A stretch of 64,000 bases of DNA. Origin: UBA1205 sp045534635. Lineage in GTDB: Bacteria; Bacteroidota; Bacteroidia; Bacteroidales; WCHB1-69. The translations under genes were made by a program, and so were the position numbers. How positions within the stretch are numbered: position 1 is the first letter of the stretch; every line of letters begins with the position of its first letter. The notes beneath the pieces were generated by a model. It had not been told where the DNA came from. It did no database searches and saw nothing but the letters and a program-made list of their open reading frames with translations. Below, piece by piece: positions 51,758 through 61,203 of this stretch. The DNA lies in the NCBI GenBank assembly GCA_045534635.1, contig JAZSKB010000044.1, forward strand, positions 124,001-188,000, written 5' to 3'.

Positions 51758-53287
51758 TTAACCAAATAATTTAAAAATATCATTTCCAATAACAAATATC
51801 ATCAATAACAATAAAATTATCATTCCTATTGTTTGAGCATATTGCAAAACATTATCAGAGACTTTTTTTCCTGTTAACATCTCAACTATGGTAAACAATG
51901 CATGTCCTCCATCTAATCCTGGAATTGGCAATATATTCATAAATGCTAAAATAGCAGAGAGCAAGGCAGTAATATACCAAAAACGTTCCCATATCCAAGA
52001 TGTTCCATATATTTGTGCGATACCAATAGGACCTGACAACGATTTTGCAGATTCTTCCCCTGAAAATATTTTTCCCAATCCTTTTATATTCAACCAAATA
52101 TTCCCAAATGCATCGGACCAGCCATATTTAAAACTTTGACCTATGGTATAAGATTTTGTTTCATAATATTTGTTAAAAATTAAAATATCAACTAATGCCG
52201 TAGAATCTAAAAGAATATTAGTTGTTAAAGTATCATTTTGACGAATAAATGTTATAGTTGTTAGTTTATTAGCATAATTTGACCTATATTCTATCAAAGT
52301 GCCAAAAGTAAAATCAGGTGTTGGCATTTTTCTTTCTTGTATCAAATTGGAATCCGTTGCAATAACAGTATTTTCAACAATATTGGTATCTAAAGCAATA
52401 ATTATATCTCCCGATTTCAAACCTGCAATATCCGCTTTTCCGTTTTCGGTTATACTATCTATTTTAGCAGGAAAATTTATAGGTAATATAAATTTGTTGG
52501 CATTTGTTTTCATAATATTGTAAGCCTCATCAGTAATCACAATATCAACAAGTTGTCCATTTCTTTCTACGGTTACAATACTACCAAAAAACAATTTTGG
52601 AGAAACTGCATCTTGAAAACGTTCATATTTTTTTCCGTCAATGCTTATAATTTTATCTCCCGTTTGAAATCCCATATCCCGAGCGGCTTCAAAAGCATAA
52701 ATTCCGTTAGTAACTGCATCTAAGGGTAAATATTTTTTATCGTAATGATAAAGAACTAAAGCAAACAAGAACACGCTAACTATCATATTAACAAACACGC
52801 CTGCCAATATAACAATTAATCGTTGCCATGCTGGCTTTGAACGATATTCCCATGGTTGCGGTTCTGAGGCTAAATTACTCATTGATTGTGTTTCATCTAT
52901 CATACCTGCAATTTGACAATATCCACCCAATGGCAACCAACCTATACCATATTCTGTATTTTCTGGATATTTCCGCCAATCGTCATCGGGAAGCGAGGCG
53001 GTATCTATCAATTTATGCTTAATCTTACCATTTTCATCTTTAATAGGTTTTCCCGATTCATCTACTTCTATTTCTGTATCAGGTAGATTTTTTGCAAAAA
53101 ACTTTACAACCCATTTTCCGTTTATACGTTTCATACGAACAAGCGAAAATGTTGGATTGAAAAAAAGATAAAATTTTGGAACCCTAATATGAAAAAGTCT
53201 TGCAGCCAAAAAATGACCTAATTCATGTACAAAAACCAAAATAGCCAATCCCAATATCAATTGGGTTATCATTATTATTGTTGACAT
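51758..53287 (-). CDS. rseP: site-2 protease RseP
   Basis: Membrane zinc protease that cleaves membrane-embedded anti-sigma factors and leftover signal peptides. The 509 residues have HELGH (21-25) in the first helix, a 60-residue insertion before TEYGIGWLPLGGYCQIAGM, a PDZ domain about 220-310 with a second PDZ-like part, and the metal-ligand LDGGHALF near the C-terminus. I associate the insertion with Bacteroidales RseP. It faces away from porU across a 202-base region; its promoter is at 53378-53385. Confidence 0.94.
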   Translation of the reverse strand: MSTIIMITQLILGLAILVFVHELGHFLAARLFHIRVPKFYLFFNPTFSLVRMKRINGKWVVKFFAKNLPDTEIEVDESGKPIKDENGKIKHKLIDTASLPDDDWRKYPENTEYGIGWLPLGGYCQIAGMIDETQSMSNLASEPQPWEYRSKPAWQRLIVILAGVFVNMIVSVFLFALVLYHYDKKYLPLDAVTNGIYAFEAARDMGFQTGDKIISIDGKKYERFQDAVSPKLFFGSIVTVERNGQLVDIVITDEAYNIMKTNANKFILPINFPAKIDSITENGKADIAGLKSGDIIIALDTNIVENTVIATDSNLIQERKMPTPDFTFGTLIEYRSNYANKLTTITFIRQNDTLTTNILLDSTALVDILIFNKYYETKSYTIGQSFKYGWSDAFGNIWLNIKGLGKIFSGEESAKSLSGPIGIAQIYGTSWIWERFWYITALLSAILAFMNILPIPGLDGGHALFTIVEMLTGKKVSDNVLQYAQTIGMIILLLLMIFVIGNDIFKLFG

Positions 53288-53377
53288 AACATATATGTTT
53301 TATTGTTAAAAAATTTTAAACTTTAAACGTTTTCTATTTAAAAATATTATTTTAATGAAACATTTTTTATTGATTTG

Positions 53378-53385
53378 CAAAGATA
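53378..53385 (-). promoter_or_regulatory. -7 box (TATCTTTG) of rseP
   Basis: Minus strand TTGTATCTTTGCA, about 90 bases before the ATG at 53287. No clear -7 box for porU could be found in the same gap. Confidence 0.58.
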
Positions 53386-53489
53386 CAATTTTTATATATT
53401 TCCCCTACTTCTTCAAAAATATTTTCTAAAACTTTTTCATTTGCTCTATTTTTTAAACAATAAAAGATAAATTATCACGTTGTTTCTAA

Positions 53490-56400
53490 ATGATGATACA
53501 AGTTATTACACGATATTATTTTTTATTGCTACTTGCTTTATTACTTCCAATAATAGCACAAGGGCAAAATATACAATATCCCGAACAACTTCAATGGAGC
53601 AATATTATTGAAGATAAAATTTCGGACAATACCATACGTTATATTACATTTAAAGGGGCTTCGTTAGAAATAAACCAAAAATCGACAGCACAATACCAAA
53701 ATCGTATTCCGATTAATAGTTTAAACAATGTTTATAATATAAATATTGATAAACAACGTTGGAAAACCTTAACCAACGAAGAATTACATACAATAGACAC
53801 TACACTCATTGCAGATACGCTTATCGTACATATTGCCAATGAAGAAACAGCCAAACAAGCATATTTAAACATTTCATTTTTTCCTTTCAGAAAAAATGGA
53901 CAACAAATAGAAAAACTTATTTCTTGTGAGATTGTTGCTAAACAAATCGGAACAAACACAAAACATCGAAAATCAAACATTTACTCTGCTGAATCTATTT
54001 TAAAACAAGGTAATTTTTATCGTATGGCTATCACTCAAACGGGCATACATAAAATAACCTACAACAATTTAACAGCAATGGGAATTCCGACTCCTATATA
54101 CACCAAAAATATTGCTTTATTCGGTAATGGTGGGCAGGAATTACCTCAATCTACTTCAGAAAAAGTTTTCGATGACTTAATCGAAGTACCTATTGAAATC
54201 AATGATAACAACGCCAATGGTATTCTTGATGCTGACGATTATATTTTATTTTATGGTGTTGGCTTAATTTCTTGGACACCTCAAAATATTGATATTTTAT
54301 GTCAATTTTCCCATCATTTAAATGTTTATGCCAATCAAACCTATTATTATATCACAACAGATAACAATATCGGGACAAAAAAAAGAATTATTGCACAAAC
54401 ATCTCTTTCTGCAACTCCAACACATTATGTAAATACTTACTATCATCGTGAAGTTTACGACAAAGATAGTATTAATATTGCAAAAGTTGGTAATATTTGG
54501 TTTGCCAATGATTTCAAATCTACAGCTACAAAAGATTATAATTTTAACATTGCGGGGATTACTAAAAAAAACATATTCATTAGTATTGGATTAGCCTCTA
54601 TTTCTTCCGCTAATGCTCAATTTACAATTTCTATCAACAAACAAAATTCATTTCAACAAGTATGTTATAATAATTCACGAATCACTGCCAATTATCGCCA
54701 ATTTATTCCGACATCTGAAAATATTGTTATTGGTATAAATTACAATCTCCCGACAATTACTTCTGTTGGATATTTAGATTATATCGAAATTCATGCCACT
54801 TGTTCTTTGGCTCAAAATAAAGGTCAAGTTGATTTTAGAAATCCTGAAATTGTCGGCAATGGCAATATTGCACAATATACATTCAACACATTAGGAAAAA
54901 AAATCAATATATGGGAAGTAACTGATAGACATAACATTAGCAAAATATCAGGAACACGTAAAGACAATAATTTGATTTTTACTTTAACTGCAGATAGTTT
55001 ACGAGAATTTATATCATTTGATGGTTCTTCATTTTTATCGGTTACCCCTAATGGTAAAGTTGTCAATCAAAATCTTCATGCCTTAACTAATATTGATTTT
55101 ATTATCATTACTCCTCCAGAATTTATTGCTGCAGCTTATAAATTGGCTCAACATCGAAGAAATGAAGGTATTACTACTGCAGTTGTTACAACAACACAAA
55201 TATACAACGAATTTAGTAGCGGAACGACAGATATTTCTGCAATACGCAATTTTTTAAAAATGTTTTACGACAGAAACGATTGTCCCAAAAATGCGTTATT
55301 ACTTGGAAAAACATCGTATGACCCAAGACAAATTGAAGGCATTGCACCTTGTTACATACCTAATTTTCAAGGAGATAATGCAGTATTTGCCTATACAGAC
55401 AATATTTCTACCGATAATTATTTTGGTAAGTTGGCAGACGGAAAAGGAAACAATAACTATGGTACTATGGATATGGGAATTGGTCGTCTTCCTGTCAATT
55501 CTTTGGCACAAGCCAACGCTATGGTTGACAAATCTATCCTTTACGCTTCTACTGAAGTTTTAACAAAAAATGCTGGTCAAATATCCAATTTAAGCTCTTG
55601 GAGAAATATTATTGCTTTTGTTGCCGACGATGACAACGAAGGCACGCATATCGGAAATCCTGAATACGTATGCAAACATACCATAGACAATAAATATCCT
55701 GTTTACAATGTAGAAAAAATTTATTCTGATGCGTACAAAAAAGTTTCATCTTCTCAAGGTTCTCGGTATCCAGACGTAAACAAAGCCATTAATTATAGAG
55801 TAAACAACGGTTGTTTGATGATGACTTATTTTGGGCATGGTGGAGATAATGGTTGGTCGCACGAGAGAATCCTTACTCGTTCGGATATAAATGCTTGGAC
55901 TAACAAATACGCATTACCTATATTTTATACTGCTTGTTGTTCTTTTGGACATTACGACAACAATTCTTCTTCACCTGCAGAACTTATCCTTTTAAATACC
56001 AATGGTGGTGGAATTGGTGTTATTGCTTCTACCAGAGAATCAGATTCTTATAACAATCAATCTCTTGGGAAAGCATTGCATTCATATTTTTTACAAAACA
56101 CTAATAAACAATATCTTAGCATTGGTGAAGTGTATGCAAAGGCACAAGCAGAACACAGATACGAAATGTATTCTTATATTGGAGACCCTTCTGTAATTCC
56201 TGCTCACCCAAAAATGAACGTTATTACAGATAGCATAAACAATATACATATTACTACTTTTAACGATACGCTTAAATCTTTAACTTACGTAAAAATTTGC
56301 GGACATATTGCTGATGCGAACAACAACGAATTATCTACATTCAATGGTTGGATATACCCCACTATTTATGATAAAATCAACAATATCACCACAATAGACA

Positions 56401-57287
56401 ATAATCACCATGATACTACTTATCAATTTAAATTATTGAAAAGTACTATATTCAAAGGTAAAACTAAAGTAGAAAATGGAAAATTTTCATTTGCTTTTAT
56501 GATTCCAAAAGATATTAACTATCAATATGGATTAGGCAAAATAAGTTATTATGCACAAGGAAATTCTACCGATGCCAATGGTTTTCAATCTGTACTCATT
56601 GGAGGAATAAAAGATACTATTATTGATGATGATGAAGGACCAGAAATAGAACTCTATCTTAATGATGAACAATTTGTTAATAAAGGAATTTCCACTTCTA
56701 CGCCAATTATTAAAGCGAATATTAAAGATAAAAGTGGTATCAATACCGCTGGTGCAGGTATTGGACATGATATTGTCGCCATTATTGACGATGATATTGC
56801 TAATGCTATTGTTATCAATGATTTTTTTGAATTCGATGAAAATAGTTTTACATCGGGAAAATTAGCATATACCCTATCTACTATTGCTGAGGGAAAACAC
56901 AAATTAAAAATTCGTGCATGGGATATTGTCAATAATATGGGAGAAGCAGAAATTGAGTTTGAAGTAGTCAACAATGAAGATATACAATTGGCTCATGTTC
57001 TCAATTATCCAAATCCTTTTACGACACAAACTTCATTTTATTTTGAACACAATCAACCTAATAACACTTTAGATATTCAAATTAGCATTTTTACTATTTC
57101 GGGAAAATTAGTCAAAACTATACAAACCTCACAATATATGAATGGATATCGAAATGAAGCCATTTCTTGGAATGGTCTTGATGATTACGGCAATAGATTA
57201 GCAAAAGGAGTTTATATTTACAAACTTCGCATACGCAACGAAAATGGAGATATTGCCGAAAAAATTGAAAAAATAGTTTTACTTTAA
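53490..57287 (+). CDS. porU: type IX secretion system sortase PorU
   Basis: Surface protease that removes C-terminal signals from type IX cargo and attaches it to lipopolysaccharide. The 1265 residues have a signal peptide (about 1-26, ending AQGQ), a beta-rich N-terminal region, a gingipain-like C25 domain (about 550-900) with His783 (YFGHGGDNGW) and Cys816/Cys817 (YTACCSFGHYD), Ig-like modules and a C-terminal FlgD-like/sorting-type domain (LNYPNPF and GRLAKGVYIYKL-like). The start is ATG 53490 or 53493. It is followed by porV after 51 bases, as in other Bacteroidota, and both should act together. Confidence 0.93.
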   Translation: MMIQVITRYYFLLLLALLLPIIAQGQNIQYPEQLQWSNIIEDKISDNTIRYITFKGASLEINQKSTAQYQNRIPINSLNNVYNINIDKQRWKTLTNEELHTIDTTLIADTLIVHIANEETAKQAYLNISFFPFRKNGQQIEKLISCEIVAKQIGTNTKHRKSNIYSAESILKQGNFYRMAITQTGIHKITYNNLTAMGIPTPIYTKNIALFGNGGQELPQSTSEKVFDDLIEVPIEINDNNANGILDADDYILFYGVGLISWTPQNIDILCQFSHHLNVYANQTYYYITTDNNIGTKKRIIAQTSLSATPTHYVNTYYHREVYDKDSINIAKVGNIWFANDFKSTATKDYNFNIAGITKKNIFISIGLASISSANAQFTISINKQNSFQQVCYNNSRITANYRQFIPTSENIVIGINYNLPTITSVGYLDYIEIHATCSLAQNKGQVDFRNPEIVGNGNIAQYTFNTLGKKINIWEVTDRHNISKISGTRKDNNLIFTLTADSLREFISFDGSSFLSVTPNGKVVNQNLHALTNIDFIIITPPEFIAAAYKLAQHRRNEGITTAVVTTTQIYNEFSSGTTDISAIRNFLKMFYDRNDCPKNALLLGKTSYDPRQIEGIAPCYIPNFQGDNAVFAYTDNISTDNYFGKLADGKGNNNYGTMDMGIGRLPVNSLAQANAMVDKSILYASTEVLTKNAGQISNLSSWRNIIAFVADDDNEGTHIGNPEYVCKHTIDNKYPVYNVEKIYSDAYKKVSSSQGSRYPDVNKAINYRVNNGCLMMTYFGHGGDNGWSHERILTRSDINAWTNKYALPIFYTACCSFGHYDNNSSSPAELILLNTNGGGIGVIASTRESDSYNNQSLGKALHSYFLQNTNKQYLSIGEVYAKAQAEHRYEMYSYIGDPSVIPAHPKMNVITDSINNIHITTFNDTLKSLTYVKICGHIADANNNELSTFNGWIYPTIYDKINNITTIDNNHHDTTYQFKLLKSTIFKGKTKVENGKFSFAFMIPKDINYQYGLGKISYYAQGNSTDANGFQSVLIGGIKDTIIDDDEGPEIELYLNDEQFVNKGISTSTPIIKANIKDKSGINTAGAGIGHDIVAIIDDDIANAIVINDFFEFDENSFTSGKLAYTLSTIAEGKHKLKIRAWDIVNNMGEAEIEFEVVNNEDIQLAHVLNYPNPFTTQTSFYFEHNQPNNTLDIQISIFTISGKLVKTIQTSQYMNGYRNEAISWNGLDDYGNRLAKGVYIYKLRIRNENGDIAEKIEKIVLL

Positions 57288-57338
57288 CAATAAATGAAAA
57301 ACTATTGCGTTTTGTCAAAGTTATTTTAAAAATAAATT

Positions 57339-58571
57339 ATGTTCAGAAATAAGCAAATTCTCATTACAATCATTGCATTGTATTTATTATTAGGAAATTC
57401 TTTTGATTCGTTCGCTCAAACCACAAATGATATTTTGGGACGACAACGCGAGCAGAATGTGATAACAACTGCAGTTCCATTTTTGTTAATTGCTCCAGAT
57501 ACTCGCATAGGTGGTATGGGTGAAACGGGCGTTGCGATTAAAAATGATGCTAATGCTCAGCATTGGAATCCTGCTAAATACATTTATTCTGATAAAAAAT
57601 TTGGTATCGGATTATCTTATAGCCCTTGGTTGGCTGGATTAAATGTCAAAGATATTTACTTGTTATATCTTGCTGGATATTACAAAATCACAGAAAAAGA
57701 TGCTATTTCCGCTTCTATTCGTTACTTTTCTATGGGTGATATGGAAATTGTTGATGAGTTAGGACAAAAAGTAACAGATTACGACCCTCATGAATTTGCA
57801 CTTGATGCCGCTTATTCTCGTGAATTAATTCCAAATCTTTCTATGGCTATTACGGGGCGATTTATATTTTCTGACTTAAGTACGGCTACTAATACTCAAA
57901 ATAACAAACCCGGAATGTCTGGGGCTGCTGATATTTCTTTGTTTTACCAAAAGAAACTCAGAGCTCAAAAAATTGCTGGAAGCAATATTGCTTTTGGGGT
58001 AAATATTTCAAATATTGGTGCAAAAATTTCTTATTCCAATTCTATAGAAAGAGACTTTTTGCCTGCTAACTTCAGAGCTGGTATTGCATATACTTTAGAT
58101 ATTGATAAATACAATCGTTTTGTTTTTGCTTTCGATATAAACAAATTACTTGTCCCATCACCTCCTGTTTATCAAACAGATACTAACGGATTAATTCAGA
58201 TTGACCCTGTTACAGGAGAACCTATTATTGCTCTCGGACGTGACAATAAAAAAACTTCCTCGGCTGCGGCTGTCTTTACCTCTTGGGGTGATGCTCCTTA
58301 TGGGTTTACGGAAGAAATGAGCGAGTTTAATTTAAATTTAGGTATTGAATATTCTTTCCAAGATTTATTATTTATCAGAACTGGATATTTCAACGAATCG
58401 AAATACAAAGGAAATAGAAAATATATGACATTTGGTATTGGAGTTAAATACAGTGTTTTCGCTATTGATGCTGCATATATTTTACCGGTAACTACCAGAA
58501 ATCACCCTTTAGAAAATACACTTAGATTTTCTATATCTTTCGATTTTGATAACAAACCTAAAGCGAACTAA
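57339..58571 (+). CDS. porV: type IX secretion system outer-membrane protein PorV
   Basis: A FadL-like 14-strand barrel that carries cargo from the translocon to PorU. The 410 residues have a signal peptide (cleavage near SFAQ), then the family pattern VPFLLIAPDTRIGGMGETGVA and AQHWNPAKY, plus the YFSMGDMEI strand segment. It follows porU directly and precedes ispF by seven bases. It would serve the BspA-like cargo at 35909 and any others in the genome. Confidence 0.92.
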   Translation: MFRNKQILITIIALYLLLGNSFDSFAQTTNDILGRQREQNVITTAVPFLLIAPDTRIGGMGETGVAIKNDANAQHWNPAKYIYSDKKFGIGLSYSPWLAGLNVKDIYLLYLAGYYKITEKDAISASIRYFSMGDMEIVDELGQKVTDYDPHEFALDAAYSRELIPNLSMAITGRFIFSDLSTATNTQNNKPGMSGAADISLFYQKKLRAQKIAGSNIAFGVNISNIGAKISYSNSIERDFLPANFRAGIAYTLDIDKYNRFVFAFDINKLLVPSPPVYQTDTNGLIQIDPVTGEPIIALGRDNKKTSSAAAVFTSWGDAPYGFTEEMSEFNLNLGIEYSFQDLLFIRTGYFNESKYKGNRKYMTFGIGVKYSVFAIDAAYILPVTTRNHPLENTLRFSISFDFDNKPKAN

Positions 58572-58578
58572 ACACTTT

Positions 58579-59055
58579 ATGAATATTCGTATTGGTATTG
58601 GATTCGATACGCATAGATTGACAAACGACCGACCTATGATTATTGGTGGTGAAATTATCAGTCATCATCTTGGTTTTCACGGTCATTCCGATGCCGATTT
58701 GCTTACTCATGCCATTATTGATGCTCTTTTTGGGGCTGCAAATATGCACGATATTGGCTACCACTTCCCTGACAACGACCCTCAATACAAAAATATTAGC
58801 AGTTTAACTTTATTAGAAAAATGCCAACAACTTTTATCAAACGAAGGCTGGACTATCAACAATATTGATACAATACTCATTTTGGAAAAACCAAAAATCT
58901 TACCTTATATTGATAAAATTAAGCAAAATCTTGCTACGGCATTACATATTTCTACAGAACAAATATCGGTAAAAGCAAAAACTTCTGAGAAAATTGGATT
59001 TATAGGACGAGAAGAAGGGGCTAACGCTTATGCTATCGCTCTTATACAAAAATAA
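58579..59055 (+). CDS. ispF: 2-C-methyl-D-erythritol 2,4-cyclodiphosphate synthase
   Basis: MEP-pathway enzyme that releases CMP and forms the cyclodiphosphate on the way to isoprenoids. The 158 residues start MNIRIGIGFDTHRL (metal ligands Asp and His), then HSDADLLTHAIIDALFGA, and the AKTSEKIGFIGREEG block near the C-terminus. The start is ATG 58579, eight bases after the porV stop. A bidirectional terminator follows. Confidence 0.95.
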   Translation: MNIRIGIGFDTHRLTNDRPMIIGGEIISHHLGFHGHSDADLLTHAIIDALFGAANMHDIGYHFPDNDPQYKNISSLTLLEKCQQLLSNEGWTINNIDTILILEKPKILPYIDKIKQNLATALHISTEQISVKAKTSEKIGFIGREEGANAYAIALIQK

Positions 59056-59088
59056 TATTTCCTTTGTTTTTTTGCTTAATATGATAAA

Positions 59089-59115
59089 AAAAACGAGCGT
59101 TTTTCGCTCGTTTTT
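59089..59115. terminator. bidirectional terminator, ispF/DUF2795
   Basis: AAAAACGAGCG (59089-59099) and CGCTCGTTTTT (59105-59115) form an 11-bp stem with a five-base loop between convergent genes. Confidence 0.9.
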
Positions 59116-59149
59116 CTTGATAGTAGTAATAATCTATATATTAACACTA

Positions 59150-59371
59150 CTAATACTCGTCTTCATGAAAGAAAAAATCTTCTTTTGATGGATAATCTGG
59201 CCACAAATCTTCTATCGAATCATAAATTTCGCCTTCATCTTCCATCTCATTCAAATTCTCCACAATTTCCATCGGGGCACCAGAACGAATAGCAAAGTCT
59301 ATCAACTCTTCTTTTGTCGCTGGCCATGGAGCGTCTTCCAATTTTGATGCTAATTCTAATGTCCAATACAT
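59150..59371 (-). CDS. DUF2795 family small acidic protein
   Basis: A 73-residue protein beginning MYWTLELASKLEDAPWPAT, then KEELIDFAIRSGAP, and a very acidic C-terminal half. The opening is the DUF2795 pattern found as a short single-gene protein across Bacteroidota; function is unknown. It has the only strong Shine-Dalgarno sequence I noticed in the window (GGAGG, five bases before the ATG) and a -7 box 23 bases from the start, which together suggest high expression. Confidence 0.75.
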   Translation of the reverse strand: MYWTLELASKLEDAPWPATKEELIDFAIRSGAPMEIVENLNEMEDEGEIYDSIEDLWPDYPSKEDFFFHEDEY

Positions 59372-59374
59372 ATT

Positions 59375-59401
59375 ACCTCCTAAAAAATTTTTGCAAAAGT
59401 A
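59375..59401 (-). promoter_or_regulatory. promoter (TACTTTTG) and Shine-Dalgarno of the DUF2795 gene
   Basis: Minus strand: TGA-TACTTTTG (-7 box 59394-59401), a short A/T-rich leader, then AGGAGGT (59375-59381) and the ATG at 59371. Confidence 0.72.
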
Positions 59402-59575
59402 TCAAAAAATACATATCAAATTGTAAAATTTGAAAAAAATCATACAACAAGTTTATTTGCTGATTTATAGATTATTACAATTGTTTTCAATAACAAAATC
59501 ACCCTATTGAAAAAAAATATTAAAAAAAAATGATATTTTTTTCGCATTTTTTGGCATTCATATTGATTTTTTTTA

Positions 59576-59583
59576 TACTTTTG
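59576..59583 (+). promoter_or_regulatory. -7 box (TACTTTTG) of tRNA-Leu
   Basis: TATACTTTTGCA, 18 bases before the mature tRNA, with TTTTTTGG about 25 bases upstream as a possible -33 element. Confidence 0.6.
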
Positions 59584-59601
59584 CATCCGCGTTACAGCGA
59601 T

Positions 59602-59685
59602 GCCCAGGTGGCGGAATTGGTAGACGCGATGGTCTCAAACACCATTGAGGTTACACTCATGCCGGTTCGATCCCGGCCCTGGGTA
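59602..59685 (+). tRNA. tRNA-Leu (anticodon CAA)
   Basis: An 84-base class II tRNA with acceptor GCCCAGG/CCTGGGT, D-arm GCGGAATTGGTAGACGC, anticodon stem ATGGT/ACCAT around loop CTCAAAC (anticodon CAA, reading UUG), a long variable arm TGAG/CTCA and T-arm GCCGGTTCGATCCCGGC. The acceptor begins with a G-U pair. CCA is not encoded. It is a single-gene transcript with its own promoter and terminator. Confidence 0.96.
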
Positions 59686-59692
59686 CAAAACC

Positions 59693-59720
59693 CTCCCTTG
59701 CAACGGCAAGGGAGTTTTTT
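59693..59720 (+). terminator. terminator after tRNA-Leu
   Basis: CTCCCTTGC (59693-59701) and GCAAGGGAG (59706-59714) with a four-base loop and a run of six or more T. Confidence 0.93.
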
Positions 59721-59899
59721 TATTTTTTTAACTACTGAAAACAAGAACTATTCATTCCTATCCTCTTTGACTGACTATTACCACAAATCTCTATTCTTTA
59801 TTGTACTCTGTTCATTGCACAATATCCTTGTTTTAGTGGAAAGTTAACCGTCGGTAGATGTGAAAGAAAAACGCTGTCCAATGAAGGTCAGCGGTAATA

Positions 59900-61081
59900 T
59901 TAGTCTAATATAGCTCCAGGAATATCTGAAATAAAATCAAATACTATATTGCAAAGTTTTTCAACATAACCATAATCCACAAGAAAGTGTTTCTCGGCTA
60001 ATTGTCTATAAACAGACCAAGCAATCTGCCCTTCATATATCCAATTGCCTATTCCAATTTCATTGTTCCAACAATTTTCAAAAGCCTCATCAAAAGCCTT
60101 CCAAAAACGAGGCTCAAGTTCACGACCTATATGTGATTCTATAACACTCTTTATAACACAAGGATCTATAAAGCTTTGTGTTTTGGGGTTAATGAACTTC
60201 CTTACAAAAGTCTCTGGTGCTGCATTCCATGAGATGCAGTTTAGCCCACCTCCTCTTTTCAGAATAGTATGGATATCCACCATTCGGATATTACTCTCCG
60301 ACACGTTAAAAAGTTCAGCTATTTGCCGTTTAGCTTGTGCGTCTTCAGGTGTATTAAGACGTGGCAAAATAAACTTGTCACCCGCTTGCAAAAAATTGAT
60401 ATATGACCAATTATATTTGTGAGGTTTATCAACATCATAATGCAATTCCTTAACAACAAACTCTGGAAACAATCTCTCGTACACTTTCTCACGGAAAATA
60501 GGGTCAAAGTCGCAATAGTTTGTCATCACAACTGTCTCTTCATCAATAAACCGCACCATTCCGTCAATATGGCCAAACGGCTCGTGCTTGTCCCACGGAA
60601 CAAAGGTTATATGACGAGTTTTTACTGCACGTAAAAACTCGTCAACTGCTTCAGTATTGTTTTCTTCTAATAGTTTATCAGTGAAAATTATTTTTTTTCC
60701 GCACCATATTATATTACCACCATCAATTACGGTGTTGATATGTATAGGTATCAACGGCGAATATGGCATCACTTTCGCCCCGTCCGTTATGTACTCAGGA
60801 TGGTCACACAAGTAATCGGGTGCATACCGATACGTAATATAACGTCCCTCTGGAGAAACAAGCGGCATAAAGTCTCGTACCCAAATGTCATTCGTACCTT
60901 CGAGCAAACCATAATTGATACCCAAGTCGTTTAATGCCTTCTCTAACTCGGACCAGCAAGCGTATCTTTTTAGTAACGCCGAAAAATATACTTTCCCCAT
61001 ACTGTTCCCTATAAGATTACCTCCACTTTCGTCATAGGAATTTTGTTGCAAATTCTTGCACTGAATAATAATTTGTTTCAT
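59900..61081 (-). CDS. agmatine deiminase family protein (PPAD_porph type)
   Basis: A 393-residue enzyme of the guanidino-group modifying superfamily: NDIWVRDFMPL (substrate Asp), INTVIDGGNIIW, the His of FGHIDGMVRFI and the catalytic Cys in GGGLNCISWN. It should hydrolyse agmatine or another guanidine to N-carbamoylputrescine or citrulline-like products plus ammonia; the exact substrate cannot be read. The start is ATG 61081, because the -7 box at 61101 lies inside the longer frame (to 61123). The gene is about 42-45% GC against about 30% nearby, suggesting horizontal transfer. A gene-free 214 bases separate it from the tRNA. Confidence 0.8.
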   Translation of the reverse strand: MKQIIIQCKNLQQNSYDESGGNLIGNSMGKVYFSALLKRYACWSELEKALNDLGINYGLLEGTNDIWVRDFMPLVSPEGRYITYRYAPDYLCDHPEYITDGAKVMPYSPLIPIHINTVIDGGNIIWCGKKIIFTDKLLEENNTEAVDEFLRAVKTRHITFVPWDKHEPFGHIDGMVRFIDEETVVMTNYCDFDPIFREKVYERLFPEFVVKELHYDVDKPHKYNWSYINFLQAGDKFILPRLNTPEDAQAKRQIAELFNVSESNIRMVDIHTILKRGGGLNCISWNAAPETFVRKFINPKTQSFIDPCVIKSVIESHIGRELEPRFWKAFDEAFENCWNNEIGIGNWIYEGQIAWSVYRQLAEKHFLVDYGYVEKLCNIVFDFISDIPGAILD

Positions 61082-61100
61082 ACTTATTAATTTTTTTCGG

Positions 61101-61108
61101 CAAAGGTA
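61101..61108 (-). promoter_or_regulatory. -7 box (TACCTTTG) of the agmatine deiminase family gene
   Basis: Minus strand TTTACCTTTGCC, 20 bases before the ATG at 61081; it decides the start. Confidence 0.6.
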
Positions 61109-61185
61109 AATGTTCTTGCACACTTTACCAAATATTTTTTGTTAAGAAATGTTAAAAGTTTTGAAAAAGATATTATACAAAAAAA

Positions 61186-61202
61186 AGAGGACTTTGTCCT
61201 CT
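61186..61202 (-). terminator. terminator of the unknown 218-residue protein gene
   Basis: AGAGGAC/GTCCTCT, a perfect 7-bp stem with a three-base loop directly beyond the stop codon, followed on the minus strand by eight T. Confidence 0.85.
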
Positions 61203-61203
61203 C

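Noticed and set aside
59530..59847. Open frame of 105 codons on the plus strand.
   Set aside because: It runs through the tRNA-Leu gene and its terminator, so it is not coding.
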